From Kordiimonas aquimaris (GTDB taxonomy: Bacteria > Pseudomonadota > Alphaproteobacteria > Sphingomonadales > Kordiimonadaceae), in contig NZ_JAOBPO010000002.1 in assembly GCF_025574485.1 (NCBI RefSeq), positions 374,501 to 438,500 on the forward strand: DNA of 64,000 bases. Direction: 5' to 3'. Below are positions 1-9,035 of this stretch, one piece after another. Below the pieces are notes generated by a model. The model made no database searches. It worked only from the letters and a program-made list of their open reading frames with translations, and had not been told where the DNA came from. How positions within the stretch are numbered: position 1 is the first letter of the stretch; the number at the start of each line of letters is the position of its first letter. Both the position numbers and the translations under genes were made by a program.

Positions 1-3000
1 ACACCTGGTGAAGGTTCTGATGATGTTGAGGGTGGCTCTGGTGATGATACTATCATTGCTGGTGGCAACACAAGTAAACAAGCTGACCGTATTGATGGCG
101 GTGAAGGCACGGATGCGGTTGTTTTTGGCAGTCAATTAACTGTTGCTGATGAGTTTACTGCAGCGACGGGCTTTGGTTCAACAGGCTCGTTTAACGATTT
201 CACCCTTCAGCGTGTGGTTACAGGTGGCAACACTACTTATACGGTGGATGGCGTTGAGACGCTTCAGTTTGCTAACGTGACGATTGATCTGACTGACACG
301 ACAACAAATACATTCTTTACGTCAGATATTACGATTGCGACAACAAACGGTGTTACGGCTGCTGGGCAGTCTGCAACGGCACAGGTTGGTGTTATTGATT
401 TGACGCCTGGTACAGTGCTTGATGGTTTGAATGCAACGCTTGCGACTAAGACGGCTGAGCTTGCTACCGCTAAGGCTGCTGAGGCGGCGACTACTTTAAC
501 TCAAGATGCTGCTACGGTGACTAACGCGGTTGCTGCTGCGACAACAACGAATGCTGCTGACGATACGCTGGCAAATGTTCGTGCGGGTCAAACGGCTGCA
601 GGCGTGATTTCAGGTGTTGCTGCTACTGCTGCAGCCGCTGCTAACTCAACAGCTGCTACGGTTAAAGCTGCTGTCGATGCAGCTGATGCCGAGATCATTG
701 CATTAGGTGCTCCTGCCGCTTCCGCGGGCGCTGTTGATGCCGCTGATGTTGTAACTAAGCTTACTGCTGCAGCTGCGGCAAGTGGCGGTGCGACATCTGC
801 TACTGAAACTTCAGTCATCAACGTTGCTACTGCAGCGTCTAAAGTTGCTGGTGCGTCTATCGCCTCTGTAGAGGCAGCTGTTGATGCTTATGTGGCTGGT
901 TCTGCTGCTGCAACAGCGCGGGCAGGTACTGCTGCTGGTGTTGCAGGTGCGAAAGCCGCCGATGTTTCTGGTAATCTTTCATCATTTGCTGCTGCACTTG
1001 ACAGTGTGAATGATGGTGTTCAGACAAGCCTGCTTGCTGCTACTGTTGCGGCTGGTGCTGCTAAGGCTGTTACGGAAGTAGCTACTGGTGCAAATGCTAC
1101 TCAGGTTGCTGCGAACCAAGTGGCAGCTGATGCTGTAAACGCTGCGGCTGTGAAGGCGCAAGCTACTGCTGGTGCAACATCTGATAGCATTGCTGACGCT
1201 GCTGAAGCTGCGACTACTGCTTTCACTAACGCGCAAACTACTTCGAATAATAGTAAGCTTGCTTCTGATGCTCAACTTGCTTCTGCAACTGCGTCAGACG
1301 GTTCGGTTCAGGGTGCGGGTTCTGTTGCTGCTGCGAAAACAGCTGTTGATGGTCAGGTAACTGCTGCAACGACTGCTTCTGCGACACAGTCAAATCAATC
1401 TGTTGCTTCTGCTGCTGTTGCTGCTGCTGCAGCTTCTGCTGCTGCACTGACTGGTGCGACGGCTCTGTCAGTTGATACAGCTGTTCAGGCGGTTGTTGCA
1501 GGATTGAACACGGCTGTTACTAATGCTGGTGCTGTTGGTATTACTGCAGCTAACGCTGCTGCTGCCGCTGCTGGCACATCTGCTGCTGCTGCTGCAAACG
1601 CGGCTCTTGCGGCTGGCTCAAATGCTGCTGCAATTTTGGCTGTTATCACAGAATTCCGTGACCAAGCTGTTACTGATGCTGCGGCAATTCGTGATGCTGG
1701 TGATGGTGCTGATGACGACATCAATACTGCTGGTGATAACGCTACAGCTGCTGTGACAAATGCTGCTGCGGTTGCTGCTTCTGCTACACAGACGCAAGAA
1801 GCTGCGGTTGCTGCTGCACAGCTTGTTGGTAACAAGGCAATTCAAACTGTTGTAACGGCTGCTAATACAGCAGGCGATTCTTTGGCTGCTCTGAAGTTGA
1901 ACTCAACAGCTGCTTTGGCATCTCAGACTGCTTTGAATAATACAGCGATTGCTGATCTGGCAACTGCGGTTGAGTCCTCTGACACAGCTGATGCTGTTGC
2001 TGCTGACATTAGAGGTGTCTCTAATGCAGCTGCAAGCACAACGGGCTTGGCTGGCACGGCTCTTACCAATGCAAATAACGCTGATACACAGGCTGAAAGT
2101 GCAACTGCTATAGCGACTGCTGCTGTTAACACTGCACAAAATGCGGTTAATACAGCTGGTACAGGTGGTGCTGCTCTTAATGCTAATGCAATTATTGAAG
2201 CTGCAGGTACAGGCTTTACGATCTCTGAAGTTGCTGGCGAAGCGGTTTCTGGTGGTGATGTTGTTACACTTGCATCTGGTGCAACAGTAACAGTCTCTGC
2301 TGACAGCCGAACCTTCACGTTTACGCATGCTGATGGCACGCAGAACAACACTGCAAGTACTTCACAGTCGTTCGCCTTGACGTTGACAAACGGTACGACT
2401 TCATTGACACAAACAGTAAACGTTAATGACACAACTGACGGTGTGTTCTCTACTGGTGCTGGTGGCGGTGAAGTTACTGGTGGCGCGGCTGCTGAAACAT
2501 TCAACGGTAACGTTGGTGTTGATGTCTTCCGCGGTGCTGGCGGCAACGATACGCTTAACGGCGGTGCTGGCGATGATAACCTTCGCGGTGATGCTGGTAA
2601 TGACCGTGTTTCTGGTGGTGCTGGTAATGATACGTCATTTGCTGGTGCAACTGATGCCGGTAACGATACTGTAGACGGTAACGACGGTAACGACCGCATT
2701 GGTGGCGGTGCTGGTAATGACGTACTCGTGGGCGGTGACTTTGCTGCTAATATCGATGTGGCAACTGTTACAACTGCGGGCAGTGATACACTGTTCGGTG
2801 GCGACGGAAACGATCGCATCGTTGTTGGTTCATTCGATAGCGCTTCAAATACTGTTGTAAACACTGGTACAGCTGCTAACACTGCGTTTGCTGGTGCTGG
2901 TAACGATACTGTAGACGGTGATAACGGTAACGATGTACTCGGTGGTGGTGTCGGTAACGACGTTGTTAACGGTGGTGCTGGTAACGATACGATCTTCGGT

Positions 3001-3477
3001 GGTACTGGAACTGGTACAGACAACCTTTCAGGTGGTACTGGTAACGATACGATCTTCGCCAACGGTGGCAACGATACAGTTGACGGCGGCTCTGGCGATG
3101 ATAGCCTCTTCGGTGGTGACGGCGTCGACAATATCACTGGTGGTGCTGGTAATGACACTATCTTCGGTGGTGCTGGTAATGACGTCATTGACGGTGGTGC
3201 TGGTAACGATACCTTTAGCTTCGTGACTGGTTTTGGTTCTGATACAATCAATAACTTCGGTACAACTGCTAATACCAACACTGATGTACTTGATCTGTCT
3301 GAAATCGGTGGCCTAACACTGAACGGCCTTCTTGCTTCTGCAACGTTCGTTACAGGTACAGGCGCTGGTGCACGGATTGCAGTTGGTGACAACGACAGTA
3401 TCTTCCTGGCTGGTGCTCAGTTTGATACAGTTGGTGAGTTGACTGCCATCTTCAATAACGGTCAAGTTCTCGTATAA
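1..3477 (+). CDS. Large RTX surface/secreted protein, 3' part (5' end outside window)
   Basis: The frame is open from base 1, so the true start lies upstream; 1158 codons are visible. Codons 1-45 already carry RTX-like motifs (GSDD, GGSGDD, DGGEGTD). Codons about 140-735 are a low-complexity Ala/Thr/Val/Asp-rich stretch of predicted helix. Codons about 736-825 look like a beta-rich domain (TFTHADGTQ, FALTLTNGT). Codons about 831-1073 hold roughly twenty glycine-rich nonapeptides of the GGxGNDxxx type, which bind calcium outside the cell. The last ~85 residues (FSFVTGFGSDTI, DVLDLSEI, end VLV) resemble the C-terminal signal of type I secretion substrates. The exporter genes follow directly, so this is its likely substrate. 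The function may be S-layer-like protein or adhesin; no enzymatic domain is visible. Confidence is high for an RTX type I substrate, low for its exact role. Confidence 0.9.
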   Translation, partial: TPGEGSDDVEGGSGDDTIIAGGNTSKQADRIDGGEGTDAVVFGSQLTVADEFTAATGFGSTGSFNDFTLQRVVTGGNTTYTVDGVETLQFANVTIDLTDTTTNTFFTSDITIATTNGVTAAGQSATAQVGVIDLTPGTVLDGLNATLATKTAELATAKAAEAATTLTQDAATVTNAVAAATTTNAADDTLANVRAGQTAAGVISGVAATAAAAANSTAATVKAAVDAADAEIIALGAPAASAGAVDAADVVTKLTAAAAASGGATSATETSVINVATAASKVAGASIASVEAAVDAYVAGSAAATARAGTAAGVAGAKAADVSGNLSSFAAALDSVNDGVQTSLLAATVAAGAAKAVTEVATGANATQVAANQVAADAVNAAAVKAQATAGATSDSIADAAEAATTAFTNAQTTSNNSKLASDAQLASATASDGSVQGAGSVAAAKTAVDGQVTAATTASATQSNQSVASAAVAAAAASAAALTGATALSVDTAVQAVVAGLNTAVTNAGAVGITAANAAAAAAGTSAAAAANAALAAGSNAAAILAVITEFRDQAVTDAAAIRDAGDGADDDINTAGDNATAAVTNAAAVAASATQTQEAAVAAAQLVGNKAIQTVVTAANTAGDSLAALKLNSTAALASQTALNNTAIADLATAVESSDTADAVAADIRGVSNAAASTTGLAGTALTNANNADTQAESATAIATAAVNTAQNAVNTAGTGGAALNANAIIEAAGTGFTISEVAGEAVSGGDVVTLASGATVTVSADSRTFTFTHADGTQNNTASTSQSFALTLTNGTTSLTQTVNVNDTTDGVFSTGAGGGEVTGGAAAETFNGNVGVDVFRGAGGNDTLNGGAGDDNLRGDAGNDRVSGGAGNDTSFAGATDAGNDTVDGNDGNDRIGGGAGNDVLVGGDFAANIDVATVTTAGSDTLFGGDGNDRIVVGSFDSASNTVVNTGTAANTAFAGAGNDTVDGDNGNDVLGGGVGNDVVNGGAGNDTIFGGTGTGTDNLSGGTGNDTIFANGGNDTVDGGSGDDSLFGGDGVDNITGGAGNDTIFGGAGNDVIDGGAGNDTFSFVTGFGSDTINNFGTTANTNTDVLDLSEIGGLTLNGLLASATFVTGTGAGARIAVGDNDSIFLAGAQFDTVGELTAIFNNGQVLV
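2494..3222 (+). repeat. RTX nonapeptide-coding repeat block
   Basis: These are tandem near-repeats of about 27 bp built on ggtggtgctggtaacgatac, encoding GGAGNDT-like calcium-binding motifs. Several units are almost identical at DNA level (for example near 2971-3000, 3037-3060 and 3141-3215), so unit number could vary between strains by slippage or recombination. Confidence 0.85.
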
Positions 3478-3504
3478 TACGAACTTAGATATACAATCTT
3501 TGGG

Positions 3505-3532
3505 AAAGAGGCCTCCGGGCCTCTTTTTTTTT
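3505..3532 (+). terminator. Rho-independent terminator after the RTX gene
   Basis: GAGGCC (3508-3513), loop TCCG, GGCCTC (3518-3523), then a run of nine T. It lies 30 bp after the stop codon and separates the RTX transcript from the exporter genes, which probably lets the substrate be expressed at a higher level than its exporter. Confidence 0.9.
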
Positions 3533-3683
3533 ACACATATTCCACTTTAGATCAGCCTTGCCAGATTCTCCGCATTAGCTTAAGAACACACTTAGGATCG
3601 ATACCTTGCAATGATGGCAATTAGCCCGATATATTCTTGGGATCTAGTATCGATTAATAATTGAATACGGCATGTGAAGGAAT

Positions 3684-5474
3684 GTGACAGAAATGTCTTT
3701 ACTTGAAGACTTTAAATCTAGCGAAGCTGAATTTAAGCGTTCATTGCGGTCAGTTGGTCTTTATTCCTTTGCATCCAGTATATGTATGCTTGGCATGCCG
3801 ATATACTTATCGCTTGTATATGAAATGGTTTTAGTATCGCGCAGTATGGAAACGCTACTAGCGTTAACGATTTTCGGCGTGATTATTTTACTCGCTTTTG
3901 GTTTCTTTGATGCTGTACGCATGCATTTGCTCGGAAAAAACTCGGCTAAATTTGAGTCTGCAGTTTCTGGGCAAATTCTCGCTGGTGAGCTCATGAGGCA
4001 AACAGACAGTACGACACAGACAATCAGAGATGTTGCCGCTATAAGACAAATCGTTTCAACAGCAGGGTTTGCAGCACTTTTTGATGTACCGGTGATACCC
4101 GTATTCATGATTTTGTTGTTTCTGGTTCACCCATTGCTTGGAGGCATCGTATTGGTTGGTGGCGGTATACTTGTTGTGTTGGCTTTGACTGCAGATCGCA
4201 AGGTTGCTCCTCACTCAGATGCATTTATGGACGCAAATATCAAAACCCATCAAAACCTTGAAATGTTTATGCGGTCTCAAGAAATAGTAAGAGCGCAAGG
4301 TATGTATAATGAAGTAGTGCGGGAATGGGGTGTTAATCAAGGCAACGCATTGACAAACCATTTGCGTAGTTTTGTCCGTATGACTGGTTATTCGTCGGCT
4401 TCGAAAGCCGCGCGACAAATATTACAAATAGCTGTCATTGGTGGTGGTGCATTGCTCGTTTTGTCAGATCAAGCTACTGCAGGTGTTATATTTGGTGCAT
4501 CTATTATTGGTGGGCGCGCACTTGCTCCTATTGAGCAGATTGTGGGTAACTGGCGTAATCTCAAACAGGGTATGACAACATATAAGCGCCTTGTCGCTCG
4601 CCTAGAAGAGTTATCACTCCCTGATAACAAAACACCATTGCCACGACCAAAAGGTGAAATAAGTGTTGATCGCATAGGTTATGTTCCAGCGCCTGGTGCC
4701 ACACCTATTATTAGGGGCATCTCCGGTGTTATTAAAGCAGGCGAGAGCGTTGCTATTATTGGACCGTCAGGCGCGGGAAAATCTACTTTTGTCAGATTGC
4801 TTGCCGGTAGTATTGAACCGAATGCTGGGCGTATTTTGTTGGATGGTCAAGACATCAAAGCTTGGGATCCTACGTCTCGCGGGCTCTATGTAGGGTATAT
4901 GCCGCAGCAAGTTACGTTCTTTGACGCGACAGTACGTGAAAATATCGCACGACTTCGTAAGAATGATCCGCCAGAGTTTGCAGTTGAAGCTGCACAGTTA
5001 GCTGGTGTTCATGAAATGATTTTGCAATTACCAAAAGGGTATGACACCGAGATTTCATCGCAGGGTTATCGACCATCTGGGGGGCAATCGCAATTGATTG
5101 CACTAGCTAGGGCATTTTATCGAAAACCTGCAGTGGTAATCTTGGATGAACCAAACGCATCACTTGATAGTAGTGGTGAAGTTATATTTCACAAGGCACT
5201 TGGCACAGCAAAACGTTTGGGAATGACAGTCATTATGGTGACACAACGTCCTAGCGCCCTGCGTTTCACTGATAAAGTGATGGTCTTGGAAAATGGATTG
5301 GTTACTCAATATGATGATCGAGACAAAGTTGTAAATGGTGGCGTTGTTGGAGGTTCTCAACAACAGGTTGCCCAACAACAAACCAAAGCACAAGCTCAGA
5401 CTGCGAGTGGGCAGCAAAACCAAACGCCTAATGTTGCGGATATTAACATTTCCACAACTAAGAAAGGTGCCTAA
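3684..5474 (+). CDS. Type I secretion system permease/ATPase (PrtD/HlyB class)
   Basis: This is an inner-membrane ABC exporter that would energise one-step secretion of the upstream RTX protein. It has an N-terminal membrane domain (residues about 20-310) with no C39 peptidase domain, as in the PrtD/RsaD class, then an ATPase domain: Walker A GPSGAGKST (360-368), signature SGGQSQ (465-470), Walker B VVILDEPN (484-491) with the catalytic Glu at 489. The H-loop reads MVTQRPS, so the usual His is Gln521. The C-terminal ~45 residues are Gln-rich and probably disordered. The start is uncertain: GTG at 3684 (immediately after GAAGGA) or ATG at 3693. The gene ends in a TAATG overlap with the adaptor gene. 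No TolC-type outer-membrane gene is in the window. Confidence 0.93.
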   Translation: MTEMSLLEDFKSSEAEFKRSLRSVGLYSFASSICMLGMPIYLSLVYEMVLVSRSMETLLALTIFGVIILLAFGFFDAVRMHLLGKNSAKFESAVSGQILAGELMRQTDSTTQTIRDVAAIRQIVSTAGFAALFDVPVIPVFMILLFLVHPLLGGIVLVGGGILVVLALTADRKVAPHSDAFMDANIKTHQNLEMFMRSQEIVRAQGMYNEVVREWGVNQGNALTNHLRSFVRMTGYSSASKAARQILQIAVIGGGALLVLSDQATAGVIFGASIIGGRALAPIEQIVGNWRNLKQGMTTYKRLVARLEELSLPDNKTPLPRPKGEISVDRIGYVPAPGATPIIRGISGVIKAGESVAIIGPSGAGKSTFVRLLAGSIEPNAGRILLDGQDIKAWDPTSRGLYVGYMPQQVTFFDATVRENIARLRKNDPPEFAVEAAQLAGVHEMILQLPKGYDTEISSQGYRPSGGQSQLIALARAFYRKPAVVILDEPNASLDSSGEVIFHKALGTAKRLGMTVIMVTQRPSALRFTDKVMVLENGLVTQYDDRDKVVNGGVVGGSQQQVAQQQTKAQAQTASGQQNQTPNVADINISTTKKGA

Positions 5475-6847
5475 TGACTAAGCTTGCTGGTGATAAAACT
5501 ACTAACACAGAGGCTGTTCAAACTCTGGATGATATGCGGTTCCGTAGGGATGCCTTGAGTTCATGGTCAAAGGATGTTGATAGCGATAGTCGTAGCTTGT
5601 TGAAAGTTGCGGGTTTTGTTCTCCTGATTTTATTTGGCTTTGGAGGTTTATGGTCTATCACTGCGCCACTAGGTGGTGCTGTTGTTGGTAGCGGTAAGGT
5701 TATTGCCGTGGGGCAAAACCGCCTCGTACAACACTTGGAAGGTGGTATACTTAGTAAGTTAACCGTGCGTGAAGGTGATCAGGTTAAACAGGGAGATATT
5801 CTTGCTGAATTGGATACTCTGGATCTTGAGTCGCAGCTTCAGGTGTCACGGTTGCAAAAGGCTCTTTCACGTATTGAGTTAGCACGTTTGCGTGCTGAAG
5901 TTCGAGAACAATCAGAAGTGTCGTTCCCGACAGATATTGAGCCTGCAGTTGCAAATACGTCGCGCGTTCAAGAAGCATTGGACACACAACTTGATGAATT
6001 CATCTTTGGCCTAGAGTTTCGCAATAGTAGTCGCGAAATTATTGATAATCAGATTTTAGGCTTGAAAGGTGACGTCGAAGGCCGTGAAGAAGTTCTAATT
6101 GCGTTAAATAGGCAACGCGAACTTTTTGAAGCGGAGTTGGAGGCTTTTCGAGGGCTTTTCGAGAAGGGTCATATTGCTATTACGCGTGTGAATGCAACGG
6201 AACGTCAGGTTGTAGAATTGGTTGCTCAGATTGCCAACGTGCACATTGACATACAAAAGGCTCGCAACGATATCATCAACCTAGAAACTGAAAAACGCCA
6301 GAGGCGCTCTGATTTTCTGGCTCAAGCAAACGCGCGGTTACTAGAAACACAGAAGCTCCTGAATGATTTTCAATCTCGTGTGGAGCGTCTTGAAGACCGT
6401 GTTGTACGTTCAGTTGTAAGATCGCCTGTAGATGGAACGGTCTTTCGAATAGCCAAGCGTACTATTGGGGAGATAATAAAACCCGGTGATACTGTTATGC
6501 TTATGTTCCCAGATAATGATGCTTTAACTATTGAAGCGCAGCTTCAGCCAACTGATAGAAATCAGGTTTACTTGGGGCAAACAGTTCGTGTTGTTTTCCC
6601 ATCTGATAAACAACAAGAAGAACCGGTAGACGGTCGTTTAATTTATGTGTCGGCTGATACCATAACCAGTGAGCAGAATCCTGTTGGCTCATATGTTATT
6701 CGTGTTGAAGTGCCTTCGAATACCAGCCCGGAACATTTTCAACCGGGCAATTTGGCAGACGTTTATATTCAAACTGAGCCAAAAACATTTTTGCAAATTA
6801 TCTCTGAACCTATCACACGCTTTGCATTTCGGGCTTTCAAAGGGTAA
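5474..6847 (+). CDS. HlyD-family type I secretion periplasmic adaptor
   Basis: 457 aa, the usual length for PrtE/RsaE-type membrane fusion proteins. It has a cytoplasmic N-terminus, one transmembrane helix (residues 42-62), a lipoyl/barrel-sandwich half around 68-110 (GSGKVIAVG, LEGGIL), a long coiled-coil hairpin (about 110-310) and the second lipoyl half near 318-350 (VRSPVDGTVF, IIKPGDTV). It links the ABC exporter to a TolC-like outer-membrane channel. The ATG shares one base with the exporter stop codon, so the two are translationally coupled and act as a pair on the RTX protein upstream. Confidence 0.94.
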   Translation: MTKLAGDKTTNTEAVQTLDDMRFRRDALSSWSKDVDSDSRSLLKVAGFVLLILFGFGGLWSITAPLGGAVVGSGKVIAVGQNRLVQHLEGGILSKLTVREGDQVKQGDILAELDTLDLESQLQVSRLQKALSRIELARLRAEVREQSEVSFPTDIEPAVANTSRVQEALDTQLDEFIFGLEFRNSSREIIDNQILGLKGDVEGREEVLIALNRQRELFEAELEAFRGLFEKGHIAITRVNATERQVVELVAQIANVHIDIQKARNDIINLETEKRQRRSDFLAQANARLLETQKLLNDFQSRVERLEDRVVRSVVRSPVDGTVFRIAKRTIGEIIKPGDTVMLMFPDNDALTIEAQLQPTDRNQVYLGQTVRVVFPSDKQQEEPVDGRLIYVSADTITSEQNPVGSYVIRVEVPSNTSPEHFQPGNLADVYIQTEPKTFLQIISEPITRFAFRAFKG

Positions 6848-6878
6848 TCCTGAGCGTAAGGAAATTTGGGGAAGCCAT

Positions 6879-9035
6879 GTGACAGACATAAGGTTAACAC
6901 ATGCCGCGACGAAAGCGCTTTATGCGGCGCCGTGCAGCCTTATTGTTGGTGAACAGATTGCTGTCAAATACAGGTCTGCTATTCCTGAAGCTATTCAATT
7001 ACTTGTGCTGCATGCATCAAATGTTGTTACCACAGAGAATGAAACATTATCTGATTGTTCAGGCCCTCTTTCATTCATTGGAATGCCAGCAGGTTTGCTG
7101 GGTATTGTCGTACCACCTTCACAGAAAGATCATGCTGACAGTTTGAGAGCTTATGCCGCAATCCATACGCCTGCTTTTTTACCTGAAATTCATATCGTAG
7201 ATGGTTTTGGGAAGCGCGCAAAAATAGCTGGTTTTGTGAGTGAAATGTTAGCCAAACGTATCAATTCCGATATGCAAACGGCTGCAGGCACCCAGCAACA
7301 ATTGGCAGTGCTGCGCACAGATTATGAAAAATCGAAAACCATGTTGGAGAAGGCGATCCGAATGATGCGCGGTATCGGCTATGGTACGCGCGCGGTTGTT
7401 TATGATCTGCCGGTTGGTGCACAAACCGAAGGACCTTCACCGCAGGCTCAGCAACACGCATACTGTCAGGAATTACCCGTTGACCTTATGGGGTTGTCCG
7501 GGTTGTCACTTTATGTCGATACCCCCGCTGATGAAGGTAATGGTAAAGGTGAGCTGTTGCTGGTTATACGCCGCGCGGCTGATAAGAAAGCTGTATTTTC
7601 ATGCCTGACATCTTTCGGCGAGTTCCACAAAGGTTGGCATCTTTTTACTATGCCTGAGCCACTAACGGCGTTTGGTGGTGAAGCTGAACTGCATCTTTCA
7701 TGGTCCGGCCAGGGCGGCCCGCATTTTGCTAAAACATCGTTGGTTGCAGATCGATTTGGTGACGGTCAGAACGGTGCCCTTGCTGTTCGGATCGAAAAAG
7801 GCTTGGCACATATTCAGTCTGCTGATGCAACGATATCTGCACCAAAAAAACTGGATGCTGTAATGGGGGCTGGTCATGCCAGCGTTAATATTACCGCAAG
7901 TTCGCTGTTTGCCCGCGGTACGTTTTATGGTGGCGCCGAGCTTGAAGCAAAAATAAATGAACGCAATGGCTGGCCTGTTTTGTCAGCTGATGAACAACAC
8001 GGCTGGTTGCAGACGCATTTGCTAACTGAAAACCTCTCGGCATTTCATGTACCGTCAGCATTTGGCCGAGCAGTCGGTCAAGCCAGTGTCGGGGTTCGTT
8101 TAAGCCATCCTAAAGCCGCGCCGTGTATTGTTATGATGGTGTCAATTGACCCTGAAATTGCCAATGCTGATACGACACGAAAGTTTCTGGTGGCCCTTGG
8201 CTCAGACGAGCCTCTCGTTGCCAATGGTACGAAAAGCGGTGTGAGCTGGTCTGCCGCGGTTTTGTATGCTGAACAACAAACGAGCTTGCAGCTTGAGTTT
8301 GATGGAAGCACCACGCAGGATTTGATCTTGCTTGCCAAACCATTGCACGAAGGAAAGGCCGATTTTGGCTGGTGTCGCTGGCAGGAACTAACCATTGGTT
8401 ATGCTATTGATGATACGGCTTCCGTTAATCCCGCACCCTCGGTGTCTGATGATATGATGCACCGGATGCGTGTTGCAACTTTCCCTGAAATCGCCGACCG
8501 GATCAATTTTTATCGTGGCCGTTATGTTCACAATAAACTGCGGCTCGATCTGGGCTTTATGCCTATTCAGATTCACAATGAATTTTCTGCAATGCAAACT
8601 AACCCTCTCAAAGACGGAATATGCGCTGCAGAATTGACGGGTGGCTTGCCTGATAATGCGCTGCGTATCGCTTGCGAAGTTGGTACTGCGCATGCGCAAG
8701 GGGCTCGGTTTACTTACATTCTTGGGGTTGTGCCGCAAAGCAGTGATGACCGCCAAAGTATTATTGAAAGCATCGTTTCTTCTGTTGCTGATGACAACCC
8801 AACCGGTGAACAGGAAGGAGCTGTCTGGAACAGTGTTACGTTACCAGCGCTTGCTAAACAGCAGCTTGCACTTGAATTGCCTGCATCAATCAAAGCGGGG
8901 GACATCCCGTTCTTTTGCGCGATTCCGGCAAGTGGTGATACGAGCTTTGGATGGTGCCGGTGGTATTCGCTTGCTATCGAAACGGGTACACCGGGTGATA
9001 AACTGCAAATGGCAGCTACACCGCAAACAGCATGA
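6879..9035 (+). CDS. Tandem-repeat protein of unknown function in the surface-polysaccharide cluster
   Basis: I chose the GTG at 6879 (GGGGA six bases upstream), giving 718 aa; the open frame runs further upstream but overlaps the adaptor gene. I see no signal peptide or transmembrane segment, so it is probably cytoplasmic. The N-terminal ~200 residues are an unrecognised domain with a short helical stretch. The rest appears to be about three related beta-rich units; two end in the same motif, FGWCRW, at residues about 496 and 690, followed by a hydrophobic strand. This looks like repeated carbohydrate-binding-type beta sandwiches. It could belong to a DUF family (DUF6212 comes to mind, unverified). 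Its stop overlaps the next glycosyltransferase start (ATGA), implying a joint role in glycan building. Confidence 0.75.
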   Translation: MTDIRLTHAATKALYAAPCSLIVGEQIAVKYRSAIPEAIQLLVLHASNVVTTENETLSDCSGPLSFIGMPAGLLGIVVPPSQKDHADSLRAYAAIHTPAFLPEIHIVDGFGKRAKIAGFVSEMLAKRINSDMQTAAGTQQQLAVLRTDYEKSKTMLEKAIRMMRGIGYGTRAVVYDLPVGAQTEGPSPQAQQHAYCQELPVDLMGLSGLSLYVDTPADEGNGKGELLLVIRRAADKKAVFSCLTSFGEFHKGWHLFTMPEPLTAFGGEAELHLSWSGQGGPHFAKTSLVADRFGDGQNGALAVRIEKGLAHIQSADATISAPKKLDAVMGAGHASVNITASSLFARGTFYGGAELEAKINERNGWPVLSADEQHGWLQTHLLTENLSAFHVPSAFGRAVGQASVGVRLSHPKAAPCIVMMVSIDPEIANADTTRKFLVALGSDEPLVANGTKSGVSWSAAVLYAEQQTSLQLEFDGSTTQDLILLAKPLHEGKADFGWCRWQELTIGYAIDDTASVNPAPSVSDDMMHRMRVATFPEIADRINFYRGRYVHNKLRLDLGFMPIQIHNEFSAMQTNPLKDGICAAELTGGLPDNALRIACEVGTAHAQGARFTYILGVVPQSSDDRQSIIESIVSSVADDNPTGEQEGAVWNSVTLPALAKQQLALELPASIKAGDIPFFCAIPASGDTSFGWCRWYSLAIETGTPGDKLQMAATPQTA

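Noticed and set aside
420-2210. Repetitive gct/gca-rich DNA as a possible CRISPR array or microsatellite
   Set aside because: No regular repeat-spacer pattern; the repetition is explained by Ala-rich coding sequence in one intact frame.
1923-3392. 489-residue open frame on the reverse strand opposite the RTX gene
   Set aside because: Pro/Ser-rich translation produced by the codon pattern of the RTX and Ala-rich repeats; no motifs, no ribosome-binding site, and the forward frame has clear family features. Several other reverse frames between 588 and 2328 are rejected for the same reason.
6669-6878. Upstream extension of the 718-residue protein
   Set aside because: It overlaps the adaptor gene over its whole length and reads like out-of-frame HlyD sequence; GTG 6879 has a good ribosome-binding site.
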